64,000 nucleotides of DNA. Origin: Onthophagus taurus. Lineage: Eukaryota; Arthropoda; Insecta; Coleoptera; Scarabaeidae. Made by a program: the position numbers and the translations under genes. Shown here piece by piece: positions 32,597 to 43,854 of the stretch. The notes under the pieces were generated by a model that worked only from the letters and a program-made list of their open reading frames with translations, did no database searches and was not told the DNA's origin. How positions within the stretch are numbered: position 1 is the first letter of the stretch; every line of letters starts with the position of its first letter. The stretch covers positions 17,484,001-17,548,000 of the forward strand of contig NC_091968.1 in NCBI RefSeq assembly GCF_036711975.1. Direction: 5' to 3'.

Positions 32597-33480
32597 TTTA
32601 AGCAACATGCTCAAAATTGTTCCGACAGGTCCTACCAATGGGCTGGAGAAGACATTATAAACACTGATACTCTGCTATCATTGTATTGCTTGAACGGCAG
32701 TCCTGGATCGAACATGAAAATTCTCTAGTTCAGGCAAATATTTGCATGTTCACAGATGGATCAAAAATGACGGAAGGGGTCGGAGCAGGAGTATACTGTC
32801 CTGCTACAGACACCTCGGATTAAGCAAGGTTACAGCCTGGGTACGTACTGTACTGTATTCCAGGTAGAAATATGTGCTATTAACATGGGTGCTAAAATCC
32901 TTCTTGAGAGAGGGGTGAAGAACATGACAGTACGATTTTTCTCAGACAGTAAAGCCGCTCTCCAGGCGCTGTAGGCCGTAAAAGCGGTGTCGGCTGTGGT
33001 TAACGACTAAAAGAACATTAAACACACTGAGTTGTGATAACAGAATTTCTTTGATCTGGGTCCCAGGTCTCTCTGGGGTTGCTGGCAATAAAACGGCAGA
33101 TGAGCTAGCACGAGAGGGCAGCGCTAAAGCGTTTCTAAGGCCAGAATCATCAATTATTGATAATTTTGGAAAAGATAGGAATCCCGACGAAAATAATTAA
33201 CATTACAAAGTCACTGTATAACGATTTCTCCTTCCTGATGCTTTGCATCGGCTGTATCCATTTATGACTTTGTTAACTTCCCTGAAATGTTGGTGAATTG
33301 GGTATAAGATAAATGATGGGGCGTATGCCTGTCACCCGTATTGCCGTATCAATAGTGGACAATTAGTTACAACATTTTAACGATAAAGTTTTGCTGTGGT
33401 AATTGTTCGATGCTAGTCGTACCAATGGAATTGAGAAGAGTTCCTCTATATTATTGTCATATCTGCTTAGGCATGAAACT
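32597..33480 (+). pseudogene. Non-LTR retrotransposon ORF2, 3' segment (RNase H) after the PLE
   Basis: It continues the LINE interrupted at 28021. The RNase H domain is recognisable: QANICMFTDGSKMTEGVGAG and then FSDSKAALQAL in another frame, with W-V-P-G...L-x-G-N-x-x-A-D-E-L-A remnants near 33060-33115. Multiple stops and frame changes. An RNase H domain after RT places it in the I/Jockey/R1-type group. Confidence 0.7.
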
Positions 33481-33574
33481 GCAACTAAACATATTGATTG
33501 TGCGTTACAAAGATTAAAATTGATTATACTCAGCAAATGATGTCTCTTGATTTAATCCTAGTTCCTTGATTTAT

Positions 33575-33660
33575 ACTAATACCACTAAAAAATCGATTTG
33601 TTATGTTTTTTTGAAAATTACTCTACAATATTAAATTATAAACATAAACGATACGCTATA
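33575..33660 (+). repeat. Satellite B, leading fragment
   Basis: AATCGATTTGTTATG, TGAAAATTACTCTACAATAT and ATAAACGAT are the satellite B unit, cut by the mariner-type insertion at TA 33661-33662. Confidence 0.8.
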
Positions 33661-33662
33661 TA

Positions 33663-35494
33663 CCGGGTGTTTCATTTAAAATGACATTGTTTTTGAGAAA
33701 AAAGTTTGAAGTAAACATTTTTTGGTGAGAAGGGGGACAAATTGTGCACATGAACAGAATTTTTTCAGGGTTGCCTAAAGGCCCTTCTGACGTCATTTTT
33801 ATTTTTTCAAATGGCACATATATTTTTTTCTTTCAAAGTCTTAAACAACTTAACAAACTGATTACTTTTTGCTTAAAAATTTTTTTTCTTAAACTCTCCG
33901 TTGTGAAGATATCAACAAAAACAAAAATAATATAACATGTTTCAAAATGTAATTAAAAAATTAATTAATAAAAAAAACGATTTAATTAATCGTAAAATAA
34001 TATTAAAATTCTGCTTAACTTTTGAAATTGTCTTAGAAAATTGATTAAAAATTTTTTTTTATGTTCATAAATCGAGTAAATCCTGTTCTAAACCTTGTTT
34101 GCATGTGTGCTAACTTGCACGTGGAATAAAAATTTTAAGCGAAGTCGTGAAAATTTCGCTGAGGCCCATCGCATTTATGTTCGAAAATTTCCTGGAGAAA
34201 GAGCGCCTTGTCCTAAAACTTTATATCGAATAGTTACAAAATTTCTGGAATGTGGTAACGTGGAGGAAAAAAAGCGAACACGTGCAAGATCGGTTACGAA
34301 TGAACAGAATCAAACAGCTGTTTTAGCAGCTGTAGATGTTAATCCTCATGTAAGTTGCCGTCAATTGTCAAAAGATTCAGGCATTTCAACAATTACATGG
34401 CGATGATTTCAAAAATCGTGTGCAATTTTGTACTTGGGCTATGGAAAAATTAAGATTGAATGAAAATTTTTTCTTCGATGTACTATTTTCCGACGAATCC
34501 TCTTTCACCAATCACGGCCAAGTAAATCGTCATAACATGTACTACTGGTCACATGAAAATCCTCGTTGGCTAAGACAAGTTCATCAAAAACATTGGTCAG
34601 TTAATGTTTGGTGCGGCATTGTTGGCAATAAAATAATTAGACCTTTTTTTATTGATGGCAATTTGAATGGCAGAAAGTATCGGAATTTTTTGTTGAACGA
34701 TTTACCGGTTTTGTTGGAAGACCTTACTCTGGAGCGAAGACTTGCGCTATGGTATCATGATGGATTTCCATCTCATTATGCTCTAGCCGCGAGAGAAGTT
34801 TTAGACGAAATGCTTCCTGAAAATGGATAGGATGTACTGGACCGGTGAATTGGCCAGCTAGATCACCTGACGTAACATCTCCCGATTTCTTTCTTTGGGG
34901 TTACTTCAAAGAGAAAGTTTACAACCAGGTTCCAACAACACCAAACGATATGAAAAGCCGTATCAGAGCAGCTTGCCAATCAATAACTGAAGAAATGCAA
35001 TGTACAGAGAACGTTTTCAATGAGTATTCAGAAATGTTTAGAAGTGAATGGTCATCATTTTGAGCATTTAGTCGATGTATAAAGGTAACTTTATAAATTT
35101 TAATCAATGTTCTAAGGTGATTTCAAAAATGAAGAAGAATTTTAGTACTATTTTACCATTAATTAAATCGTTTTTGTATTAATTAAATTTTTTTAATTAC
35201 ATTTTGAAAAATATTGTTTTATTTTTCTTTTTGTAGATATCTTTATAATGCAGAATTTAAGAAAAAAATTTTTAAGCAAAAAATACTTAGTTTGTCAAGT
35301 TGTTCAAGACGTTGAAAGAAAAAAGTATATGTGAAAAAATGAAAATGACGGCCTTTAGGCAACCCTGAAAAGAAATCTACTCATGTGTACCCTGTGCCCC
35401 CCGTTTCACCAAAAAAATTTTACTTGGAACTTTTTTCGATTCGAGTTTTGGTTTTCGAGATATAAGCATATGTCATTTTAAATGAAACACCCTG
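33663..35494. mobile_element. Tc1/mariner-superfamily transposon in satellite B
   Basis: The ends are inverted: C-(C/A)-GGGTGTTTCATTTAAAAT at 33663 and its complement ending at 35494, flanked by TA on both sides. A second inverted block inside the ends (GGCAACCCTGAAAA near 35360 and TTTTTTCAGGGTTGCC near 33760) extends the pairing. One broken transposase gene on plus. The satellite unit is interrupted cleanly. Confidence 0.85.
34095..35063 (+). pseudogene. Tc1/mariner-type transposase
   Basis: The frame begins with a helix-turn-helix region (EAHRIYVRKFPGERAPCPKT and LYRIVTKFLECGNV), then AAVDVNPHVSCRQLSKDSGI. A deletion of about 30 residues with a frame change at 34395-34420 removes the join to VQFCTWAMEKL. 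The catalytic Asp residues are seen in FSDESSF and YHDGFPSH, and after a frameshift near 34826 in RSPDVTSPDFFLWG. The end reads KEKVYNQVPTTPNDMKSRIR. About 40 residues separate the second and third Asp, but the frameshift prevents an exact count. Two lesions, so inactive. Confidence 0.85.
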
Positions 35495-35496
35495 TA

Positions 35497-38285
35497 TATT
35501 GTTTTAATAAAAAACTGCGTAGTATGTTTTACTATTCGGTACACGTTTTATTTCGGTATCTTAAACAATCGATTTGTTACGATTTTTTGAAAATTACTCT
35601 AAAATATTAAATAGTTTACATAAACGATTTAATTTAAAACGTATTATCTCAAAAACTAATTGAGATACACCTAAAATATTCTTTTCATTAAAAAGTGCGT
35701 ACTATGTTTTATTATTTGGTGGAAGTTTTATTTCGGTATCTTAAACAATCGATTTGTTAGGATTTTTTGAAAATTACTCTAAAATATTAAATATGTAGTT
35801 TACATAAACGATTTAATTTAAAACGTATTATCTCAAAAACTAATGTAGATACATCTAAAATCTTTTTTTTTCCTTTAAAAGTGCGTAATATGTTTTATTA
35901 TTTGGTTAAAATTTTATTTCGGTATTTTAAACAATCAATTTGTTATGATTATTTGGAAATTACTCTATAATATTAAATAGTTTACATAAACGATTTAATT
36001 TAAAACTTACTATCTCAAAAACTAGTCGAGATACACCTAAAATCTTTGTTTCATTAAAATGTACGAACTACCTTTTATTATTTGGTAAAAGCTTTATTTC
36101 GGTATCTTAAAATATCGATTAGTTATGATTTTTTGAAAATTACTCTAAAATATTAAATAGTTTACATAAACGATTTAATTTAAAACTTATTATCTCAAAA
36201 ACTAATTGAGATGCACCTAAAATCTTTATTTCATTCAAAAGTACGTACTACCTTTTATTATTTGGTAAAAGCTTTATTTCGGTATGTTAAACAATCGATT
36301 TGTTAGGATTTTTTGAAAATTACTCTAAAATATTAAATAGTTTACATAAACGATTTAGTTTAAAACTTATTATCGCAAAAACTAATCGAGATGCACCTAA
36401 AATCTATGTTTCATTAAAAAGTACGTGCTACCTTTTATTATTTGGTAAAAGCTTTATTTCGGTATCTTAAAATATCGATTAGTTATGATTTTTTGAAAAT
36501 TACTCTAAAATATTAAATAGTTTACATAAACGATTTAATTTAAAACGTAGTATCTCAAAAACTAATTGAGATGCACCTAAAATCATTTTTTCATTAAAAA
36601 GTGGGTACTATGTTTCATTATTTGGTAAAAATTTTATTTTGGTATCTTAAACAATCAATGTGTTATGATTTTTTGAAAATTACTCTAAAATATTAAATAG
36701 TTTCCATAAACGGTTTAATTTAAAACTTATTATCTCAAAAACTAATCGAGATACACCTAAAATCTTATTTTCATTAAAAAGTACGTACTATGTTTTATTA
36801 TTTGGTAAAAGCTTTATTTCGGTATCTTAAAATATCGATTAGTTATGATTTTTTGAAAATTACTCTAAAATATTAAATAGTTCACATAAACGATTTAATT
36901 TAAAACGTATTATCTCAAAAACTAATTGAGATGCACCTAAAATCTTTATTTCATTCAAAAGTACGTACTACCTTTTATTATTTGGTAAAAGCTTTGTTTC
37001 GGTATCTTAAACAATCGATTTGTTAGGATTTTTTGAAAATTACTCTAAAATATTAAATAGTTTACATAAACGATTTAATTTAAAACGTATTATCTCAAAA
37101 ACTAATTGAGATACACCTAAAATCTTATTTTCATTAAAAAGTACGTACTAATTTTTATTATTTGGTAAAAGCTTTATTTCGGTATCTTAAAATATCGATT
37201 AGTTATGATTTTTTGAATATTACTCTAAAATATTAAATAGTTTACATAAACGATTTAATTTAAAACGTATTATCTCAAAAACTAATCGAGATGCACCTAA
37301 AATCTCTTTTTCATTAAAAAGTGCGTACTATGTTTTATTATTTGGTAAAAGCTTTATTTCGGTATCTTAAAATATCGATTAGTTATGATTTTTTGAAAAT
37401 TACTCTAAAATATTAAATAGTTTACATAAACGATTTAATTTAAAACGTATTATCTCAAAAACTAACTGAGATGCACCTAAAATCATTTTTTCATTAAAAA
37501 GTACATACTACCTTTTATTATTTGGTAAAAGCTTTATTTCGGTATCTTAAAATATCGATTAGTTATGATTTTTTGAAAATTACTCTAAAATATTAAATAG
37601 TTCACATAAACGATTTAATTTAAAACGTATTATCTCAAAAACTAATTGAGATGCACCTAAAATCTTTATTTCATTCAAAAGTACGTACTACCTTTTATTA
37701 TTTGGTAAAAGCTTTGTTTCGGTATCTTAAACAATCGATTTGTTAGGATTTTTTGAAAATTACTCTAAGATATTAAATAGTTTACATAAACGATTTAATT
37801 TAAAACGTATTATCTCAAAAACTAATTGAGATGCACCTAAAATCTTTATTTCATTCAAAAGTACGTACTACCTTTTATTATTTGGTGAAAGCTTTATTTT
37901 GGTATCTTAAACAATCAATGTGTTATGATTTTTTGAAAATTACTCTAAAATATTAAATAGTTTACATAAACGATTTAATTTAAAACGTAGTATCTCAAAA
38001 ACTAATCGAGATACACCTAAAATCTCTTTTTCATTAAAAAGTGCGTACTATGTTTTATTATTTGGTAAAAGCTTTATTTCGGTATCTTAAAATATCGATT
38101 AGTTATGATTTTTTGAAAATTACTCTAAAATATTAAATAGTTTACATAAACGATTTAATTTAAAACGTATTATCTCAAAAGCTAATCGAGATACACCTAA
38201 AATCTTATTTTCATTAAAAAGTGCGTATTATGTTTTATTATTTGATAAAAGTTTCATTTCGGTATCTTAAAATATTGATTTGTTG
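35497..38285 (+). repeat. Satellite B, exact 180-bp tandem array
   Basis: GATTTTTTGAAAATTACTCT recurs every 180 bp from about 35580 to 38108 with almost no length change, roughly 15 units. Other fixed boxes are TTATCTCAAAAACTAAT and CTTTTATTATTTGGTAAAAG. Two unit subtypes, ACAATCGATTTGTTAGGA and AAATATCGATTAGTTATGA, alternate irregularly. Recent homogenisation is likely because the period is exact. Confidence 0.95.
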
Positions 38286-38356
38286 GGCAAGAAGCCTCAG
38301 GTCTATCTAGCTCTTTTGGACCTATCGTATATTTGTTTTACATATGTATTTTTTTT
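38286..38356. other. Short non-satellite insert before the hAT element
   Basis: Satellite B stops at about 38285. The next 70 bp, the hAT element and about 45 bp after it (to 40290) are not satellite. Satellite sequence returns briefly at 40290, so a further small insertion surrounds the hAT. Confidence 0.4.
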
Positions 38357-38364
38357 ATTTATTC

Positions 38365-40237
38365 CAGCGTTTCTCAACCTGTGGGACGCGCCCCCCTAGG
38401 AGGGCGTCATAATTCTGCATGGGGGGCGCCAACACATCAAAATGAAAAAAAAGATAATTACTAATAAAAAATTAGTCATTCTGACATTCCAAAAATTTAA
38501 GTAAGTACAGTACACATTTAAACTAATACACTTGTACTACTACCTATGTATTTAATTACTATAAATATGATTGTATCAGTAGGTACTGTCAAATGCCAAA
38601 TGAAACTAATAATAGACTCATCAGTACTAAATTAAAAGTAGCTGTAATGATTATAATTATTAGTGACTCCCTTGGGCCTGTCTCGCGCAGCAAAGTTTTT
38701 CAAAAGAAGGTTTTATATTACAAATAGCCACTCTCAGTTCTTTGGTCTATATTCAGTCGAGTCCTATATTTTGTCTTTAAAGCAGCCACCGCAGAAAATC
38801 CGGCTTCGCAAAGGTAGGATGTTGAAAATGGCAATAATATACGAAATGCTCTTGTTTTCAGTGGAGAAAATGCATCATCCACTCCCGCCCAAAATTCAAA
38901 GAGAGTTTTATTACTAAATTATCTTTATTACTAAATTTCGACCCTTGCAGTAAAGTGTATGAAGATTTCTTCTTCTGAAGTTGAGAGACCTTCGTGAGTA
39001 GTTCGAAATGGATCCCTAACCCACTAACTTGCTACCAATTTGTCGTCAGCAAGAAAATACTTTTCAAAATTCTGTGCCAACATGGCTAAATGACTTTCTA
39101 TTGTTACAAAAACAACTTTCACATACTGTTCTTCTTCCTTGTATGTTTTGACACACTCATTCACATTTGCAAACATTTCTAGTTTCTTTTGTTTTACATT
39201 TCTGCTCCACAGCTCCAAATTTCTACAGAAAGTACTAACTTTATCACTGCTATCCAACATATGTGTGTTTGCTCTTTGGAATTGTAGATTCAGCGTATTT
39301 AATTTCTCGAATATGTAACCAATTTCATCACAAATAAAGCATCTCGAAACTTTTTGGCTTCCAGGCGGTTTTCCTCTTCTAGAAAAGTGGCAATTTCCTC
39401 TTTTAACTCATAAACACGTTGTAGAAATTTCCCACGCGATGGCCTCACAATAAAATAGCAACGTCGAATGTTCTGCACCCATATCTTTGCAAAGTGTGCA
39501 AAGTCCAGACACATTGCGGAAAATTTTTGTTTCACAAGTGCTTGTACGCTTTGTCTTCCACTCTATGTTTGCCTCATTAATAAAATCAATTAAAATATCA
39601 AACAAAGCGAGTGCTGTTGCTTTGAGTTCTATAGGTTTGCAGAAAAGTAGTTCTTCTAGTGCCGATATGCGATCACAAAACCAGACATCGGCAATTAAAT
39701 GAGCGTCTTCATTGCTATCTGTTGCGTGGTCAAGCTGAATCGAAAACAATTTGTCATAAAACTTTTCGAGAAGCTGGTGCTGTACATCTTCGGCTATATC
39801 ACCAATTCGGCGGGCAACAGTATCATTTGAAAGAGGTATGGATTGTAATTGTTTGGCAAAATTATCTCCAAACATAGTTTCTACAATCTCCATCGCAACT
39901 GGCAGAATAAGGTCTTCATCAATGGTGTGAGCCTTTTTATATCTGGCTATTTTATATGATACTTTGTAAGAGGCAAGTAAAACTTTTTCGTTCACAAACA
40001 AAGTTTTTTTGAAGAATGATGTTTGCTCTTCATATGACTAATTTTAATTCAAAGAATTCTCAAGGCTTGTTAACGTACTCACTATGAAGTGTTTCCAAAT
40101 GGCGTCTAAGTTTATTAGGTTTTATGCTGCCTGCTGCCAAAATTTTTAAACAAATGACGCAAAAGAAAGGTAGGGGGGCGCCATAAAAATTGTTACTGAA
40201 AATTGGGGCCCGAATACTGAAACGATGAGAAACGCTG
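38365..40237. mobile_element. hAT-superfamily transposon
   Basis: CAGCGTTTCTCA at 38365 and TGAGAAACGCTG ending at 40237 are inverted ends. The perfect 8-bp duplication ATTTATTC flanks both sides (38357-38364 and 40238-40245), as expected for hAT. GC-rich subterminal boxes (GGGGGGCGCC-like) occur at both ends. It contains one decayed transposase gene on minus. Confidence 0.95.
38660..40020 (-). pseudogene. hAT transposase of the ZBED5/SCAND3-like type
   Basis: On minus: VSYKIARYKKAHTIDEDLIL, QSIPLSNDTVARRIGDIAED, LFSIQLDHATDSNEDAHLIA and EELLFCKPIELKA, as in ZBED5-like hAT proteins. The block with the second catalytic Asp (V-C-T-D-G-A) is deleted after NIEWKTKR; the sequence jumps to LCKDMGAEHSTLLFY. 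Frame changes follow (FLQRVYELKEEIATFLEE; LDSSDKVSTFCRNLELWSRN). The end keeps the dimerisation tail LRVAICNIKPSFEKLCCARQ. Several frameshifts and an internal deletion make it inactive; the BED finger is not visible. Confidence 0.85.
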
Positions 40238-40245
40238 ATTTATTC

Positions 40246-40730
40246 GTATTTGTAATAAGTCCAAATAAATATTGTTCTCTCAATATTCTCTCGATTTGTT
40301 ATGATTTTTTGAAAATTACTCTAAAATATTAAAAAGTTAACACACATTTAAATTTATTTCTTGAATTGTTAATATTTTGCAAAAGTGCTTTCCTAGAAGA
40401 ATAGTTTATTAAATTTTTACTAATTCATATTTTCCCCAACTATGTTATTTTAAATAATAACTATGTAACGTAGGTGATGTTTCAAAACTTATCTATCATC
40501 TCAAATTCTGTATAGTTCGATATAAATTGCTGGTACAACGGTATTTTATAAAATAACCAGTTATTTGATGTAATATCGGAATTATACTCTTTAGCGCCAC
40601 TCTTTAATATATGATTATTTATAGCTATCAATTAAAGTGTATGTAACATTTATTGTTGTAATAAATGTATGTGTTATATTATATCTACATTAATTATGTA
40701 GAATTTAATACGCGTTAAATTTCTTTATTA
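40246..40730. other. Satellite remnant and 3' flank of odorant receptor 1
   Basis: About 40290-40345 is a last piece of satellite B (GATTTGTTATGATTTTTTGA). The remainder is AT-rich without coding features. Confidence 0.5.
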
Positions 40731-42038
40731 TTATTTTATGCATTTGTTTACCCATTGAAACCACAAAGACATTTTTTTTAATTCTATCATAAATCCTTCA
40801 TGCGATATTTTTCCAAATAAACCGAAATCGGTGCTTACTTCATGTTGGCTCACATAAAGAAAAAGCATAAGAGTTTTTTGGAGAGCTACATCCGCTTCGT
40901 ACCAATTTGTATCGTATATAGTTTCAACTATATACATAGCCTAAAATAAATCTTTTTAATAGGTAGTAAATTAATAATATTGAGTATTACCGCGTTAGTT
41001 ACGCGTTGTGCGCTTATATATAAAAGAGAAAACGCGCATATATCTATGATTAATAGTGATGCATTGACCGCATTCATATTCTAAAAAAACTACATAGAAT
41101 TTTATGTGTATAGAAATAATTAAATTTAACAAACCAAACAAAATGTAGCTGCTGTTAATGCGATTGAAACCATCATAAAAAATCTTAGGAATATAATAAG
41201 TTTGTATGATAAACGAAAATTTTGCTTAAATAAACTAAATTTTAATTTTAATCTAATCTCAAATATAGAAATAATTAATTTATTACCTTAAAGTGTGGAG
41301 ATAATACTTGATAGCCGATTGCAAATCAAAACTATTTTTTTGGCCCGATTTAAATGTAATTTGAGATATTTTCCTGTTAATATGTTCAAAACGAACCGTC
41401 AATAACTCACTCGTATAACATATCAACAATCCTATTCCATAATAAAAACTAAACATCATTATCAACGAAAACGCTTCGAATAACAATAAGAGAGTCATCT
41501 GCCATGGTTGCAAAGTAAAGGGTACATAATAAGGAATCCACAAATAAAGATTTTGATTTATATGTTCGTCGGGGGAATAAATCTTAATAAATACAACCAC
41601 GTATAACAACCCAATCTTCGTTGACCAATCGATAACTTTAAAAACTGGGATCGTTACTTTTTCAATATGTCTAAGACGATCCGGTACACCAAAAGATCCG
41701 AAATCGCTCATGTTTCGTATTAAATCGAAAATCTCGTTTTTTCGATACACCCAAATTACGTTCATGATCGAGAACACCAATGCGGCTAAAATTGCTTCAA
41801 CATGCACTAGAAGCTGGGTGGTATCGATGTTGTATTCTAAAAAATATAATTAAAATTTATTTATAAATTTTTAGTTTAATTTACCCATTATTTCAATAAC
41901 TAGGGGATATATTCCCCAACAAAAGTTTATAACGAAAATAATTCCGGCGCCGAAACCTCGAAATCCATTTCGTGTTGGCCATGTTTGAAAATTTGCGAAG
42001 TAATTCTTCAACATGTAGTAAGTCCATGTTTCGTCCAT
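40731..42038 (-). CDS. Odorant receptor (7tm_6), OR1
   Basis: Insect odorant receptors are 7-transmembrane ligand-gated channel subunits working with Orco in olfactory neurons. Four exons on minus: 42038-41885, 41836-41287, 41234-41135 and 40940-40731, with proper GT/AG sites and compatible phases (1,2,0), for 337 residues. Exon 1: MDETWTYYMLKNYFANFQTW and FGAGIIFVINFCWGIYPLVI. Exon 2 has several membrane segments, e.g. ILAALVFSIMNVIWVYRK and LLLLFEAFSLIMMFSFYYG. Exon 3: FRLSYKLIIFLRFFMMVSIA. Exon 4 has the family C-terminus: IYDTNWYEADVALQKTLMLF, then GLFGKISHEGF. Beetle receptors are usually 370-400 aa; the short exon before the last transmembrane helix was not found. No stop or frameshift seen. 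Confidence 0.85.
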
Positions 42039-42346
42039 CTTTATGGTTGAAAGTCAAACATAAGTATGGGTTGTGTACAGAGAAAATTGAACTTATAGTT
42101 CTTGTAAACTCGACTTTATTGATTTATTTCCATTTTCTCTTTATCACACAATATATACTATATTTATACATATAAGGTGTATATAGTGAACCTTATATTA
42201 ATGTATAATTTTTTAAAGCTTTGGAGGTTTAAGAAACGCCTTTTAGTCCTAATCCTAATAAAGGAACTATCTGAACTTGCTTCCTGGTGGCAGAAGATGG
42301 CAAATGTACTGAGACTAAGAAATGGGTCTTGAAGGCGGAGGAATTT

Positions 42347-42600
42347 TCAAACAATCAGTTTCATAAAAATGCAACAAGATGAAACAGTGATGAATTGGAG
42401 GCATAAAAAATTAATACGTAGAATAATCAGAAGAATAGTCATCTTGAGATCCACACCTTGAACCAGCATTAAATGAACTAACTGTAGACCGTAGTTCATC
42501 AGTTCTTTGCTATCGCACGGTTTCTCCTTGGCGCTTGATATTATTACGATTTTAAGTAGAAATTGTTTTGAGATTTTTAAAATTATTTTTATTTTCATGA
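42347..42600 (-). pseudogene. Gustatory-receptor-like C-terminal fragment, copy A
   Basis: The frame contains SKELMNYGLQLVHLMLVQGV and DLKMTILLIILRINFLCLQF. The layout (short helix with L-Q-L-x-H, then D-L, then a membrane segment ending L-Q-F) resembles the last exons of insect gustatory receptors, where the end is typically F-x-L-Q-L...T-Y-L-V-I-L-I-Q-F. The similarity is loose and the canonical T-Y-x-x-x-x-x-Q-F is not kept. Copy A is cut short upstream by the 218-bp difference. Confidence 0.35.
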
Positions 42601-42939
42601 GGAAGAGTGCCTTCTTTCAAAATATAGATAATTGCCACAGACATCAGCTTTGTCCTTAGAAGAAAAGCTTCATCCATTAAAATTACATGAGACATTAAAA
42701 CATTACTTCCAGGCAACCTTTTTGGTTATTATGTCTTTTTACAACGTAATCCAGCTGTTTGTGTTACTTCCAGATCTACGGGAAGTATTCCTGTAACAAG
42801 TAAGAGAGTGTCATTGTTTTATCGCACCAATCAGTTTGAGTTGAGTTTGAGCATAGAGGTTTGGTGAAAATACTGAATATTAAGTGAATTGTCAGTACAG
42901 AAATGTTGGGATATTTTTTGAACCTTTTCATTTCAATCC

Positions 42940-43300
42940 ATAGTTCTACCACCAATATGTAGTCTTCTGCTAGTTGCATTTAGTCTTCTATTAGCAATAT
43001 TTGGTCATCTGCCAGAAAAATCTCTTGTTTTTCATGCAGTATCTAATCTTCTATTAACAGTATCTTGACTGCTGTCAACAATATCTATCCCTGTGCCAAC
43101 TGTATTTAGTTTTTCATTGATGATACCCCATCTTTTGATAATAGTGTATAATATTTTATCCTCTACAAGCAGTATCTAATGTTTTACCAGTAGTACCCAG
43201 TCTTCTACCAACAGCATCTAGTTCTTTCCCAGTAGTATTTTGTCTGATGGGAAAGCGGTGTCTAATCATCTTCCTGCAGTTTGCAATATTTAGTCTACCA
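42940..43300. repeat. Degenerate 21-bp minisatellite, copy A
   Basis: Variants of CAGTATCTAGTCTTCTACCAA recur about every 20-30 bp. On minus the matching frame gives loose 7-residue repeats such as LDAVGRR and LGTTGKT. The right end of this array is exactly where copy B begins. Confidence 0.65.
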
Positions 43301-43392
43301 TAAGTATCTTGTCACTAGAAGCTGGGTGGTATCGATGTTGTATTCCAAAAAATATAATTAAAATTTATTTATAAATTTTTAGTTTAATTTAC

Positions 43393-43546
43393 CCATTATT
43401 TCAATAACTAGGGGATATATTCCCCAACAAAAGTTTATAACGAAAATAATTCCGGCGCCGAAACCTCGAAATCCATTTCGTGTTGGCCATGTTTGAAAAT
43501 TTGCGAAGTAATTCTTCAACATGTAGTAAGTCCATGTTTCGTCCAT
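43393..43546 (-). pseudogene. Duplicated exon 1 of odorant receptor 1
   Basis: Same 154-bp exon as 42038-41885 (MDETWTYYMLKNYFANFQTW...). The start of exon 2 follows at 43344, but its acceptor TAG has become TGG and only about 30 bp of exon 2 remain before the copy ends. It cannot make a receptor unless spliced to OR1 downstream. Confidence 0.8.
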
Positions 43547-43854
43547 CTTTATGGTTGAAAGTCAAACATAAGTATGGGTTGTGTACAGAGAAAATTGAAC
43601 TTATAGTTCTTGTAAACTCGACTTTATTGATTTATTTCCATTTTCTCTTTATCACACAATATATACTATATTTATACCTATAAGGTGTATATAGTGAACC
43701 TTATATTAATGTATGATTTTTTAAAGCTTTGGAGGTTTAAGAAACGCCTTTTAGTCCTAATCCTAATAAAGAAACTATCTGAACTTGCTTCCTGGTGGCA
43801 GAAGACGGCAAATGTACTGAGACTAAGAAATGGGTCTTGAAGGCGGAGGAATTT

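Larger units (their letters stand above)
41806..43313. repeat. Segmental duplication, copy A (1,508 bp)
   Basis: It starts at CTAGAAGCTGGGTGGTATCG inside OR1 exon 2 and ends at TAAGTATCTTGTC. Copy B follows head-to-tail at 43314. It contains OR1 exon 1 and the start of exon 2, a gustatory-receptor-like piece and a 21-bp minisatellite. Compared with B it lacks about 218 bp between 42612 and 42613. Confidence 0.9.

Noticed and set aside
36000-38200. CRISPR-like regular repeat
   Set aside because: Units are contiguous 180-bp satellite monomers with no unique spacers, in a eukaryotic genome.
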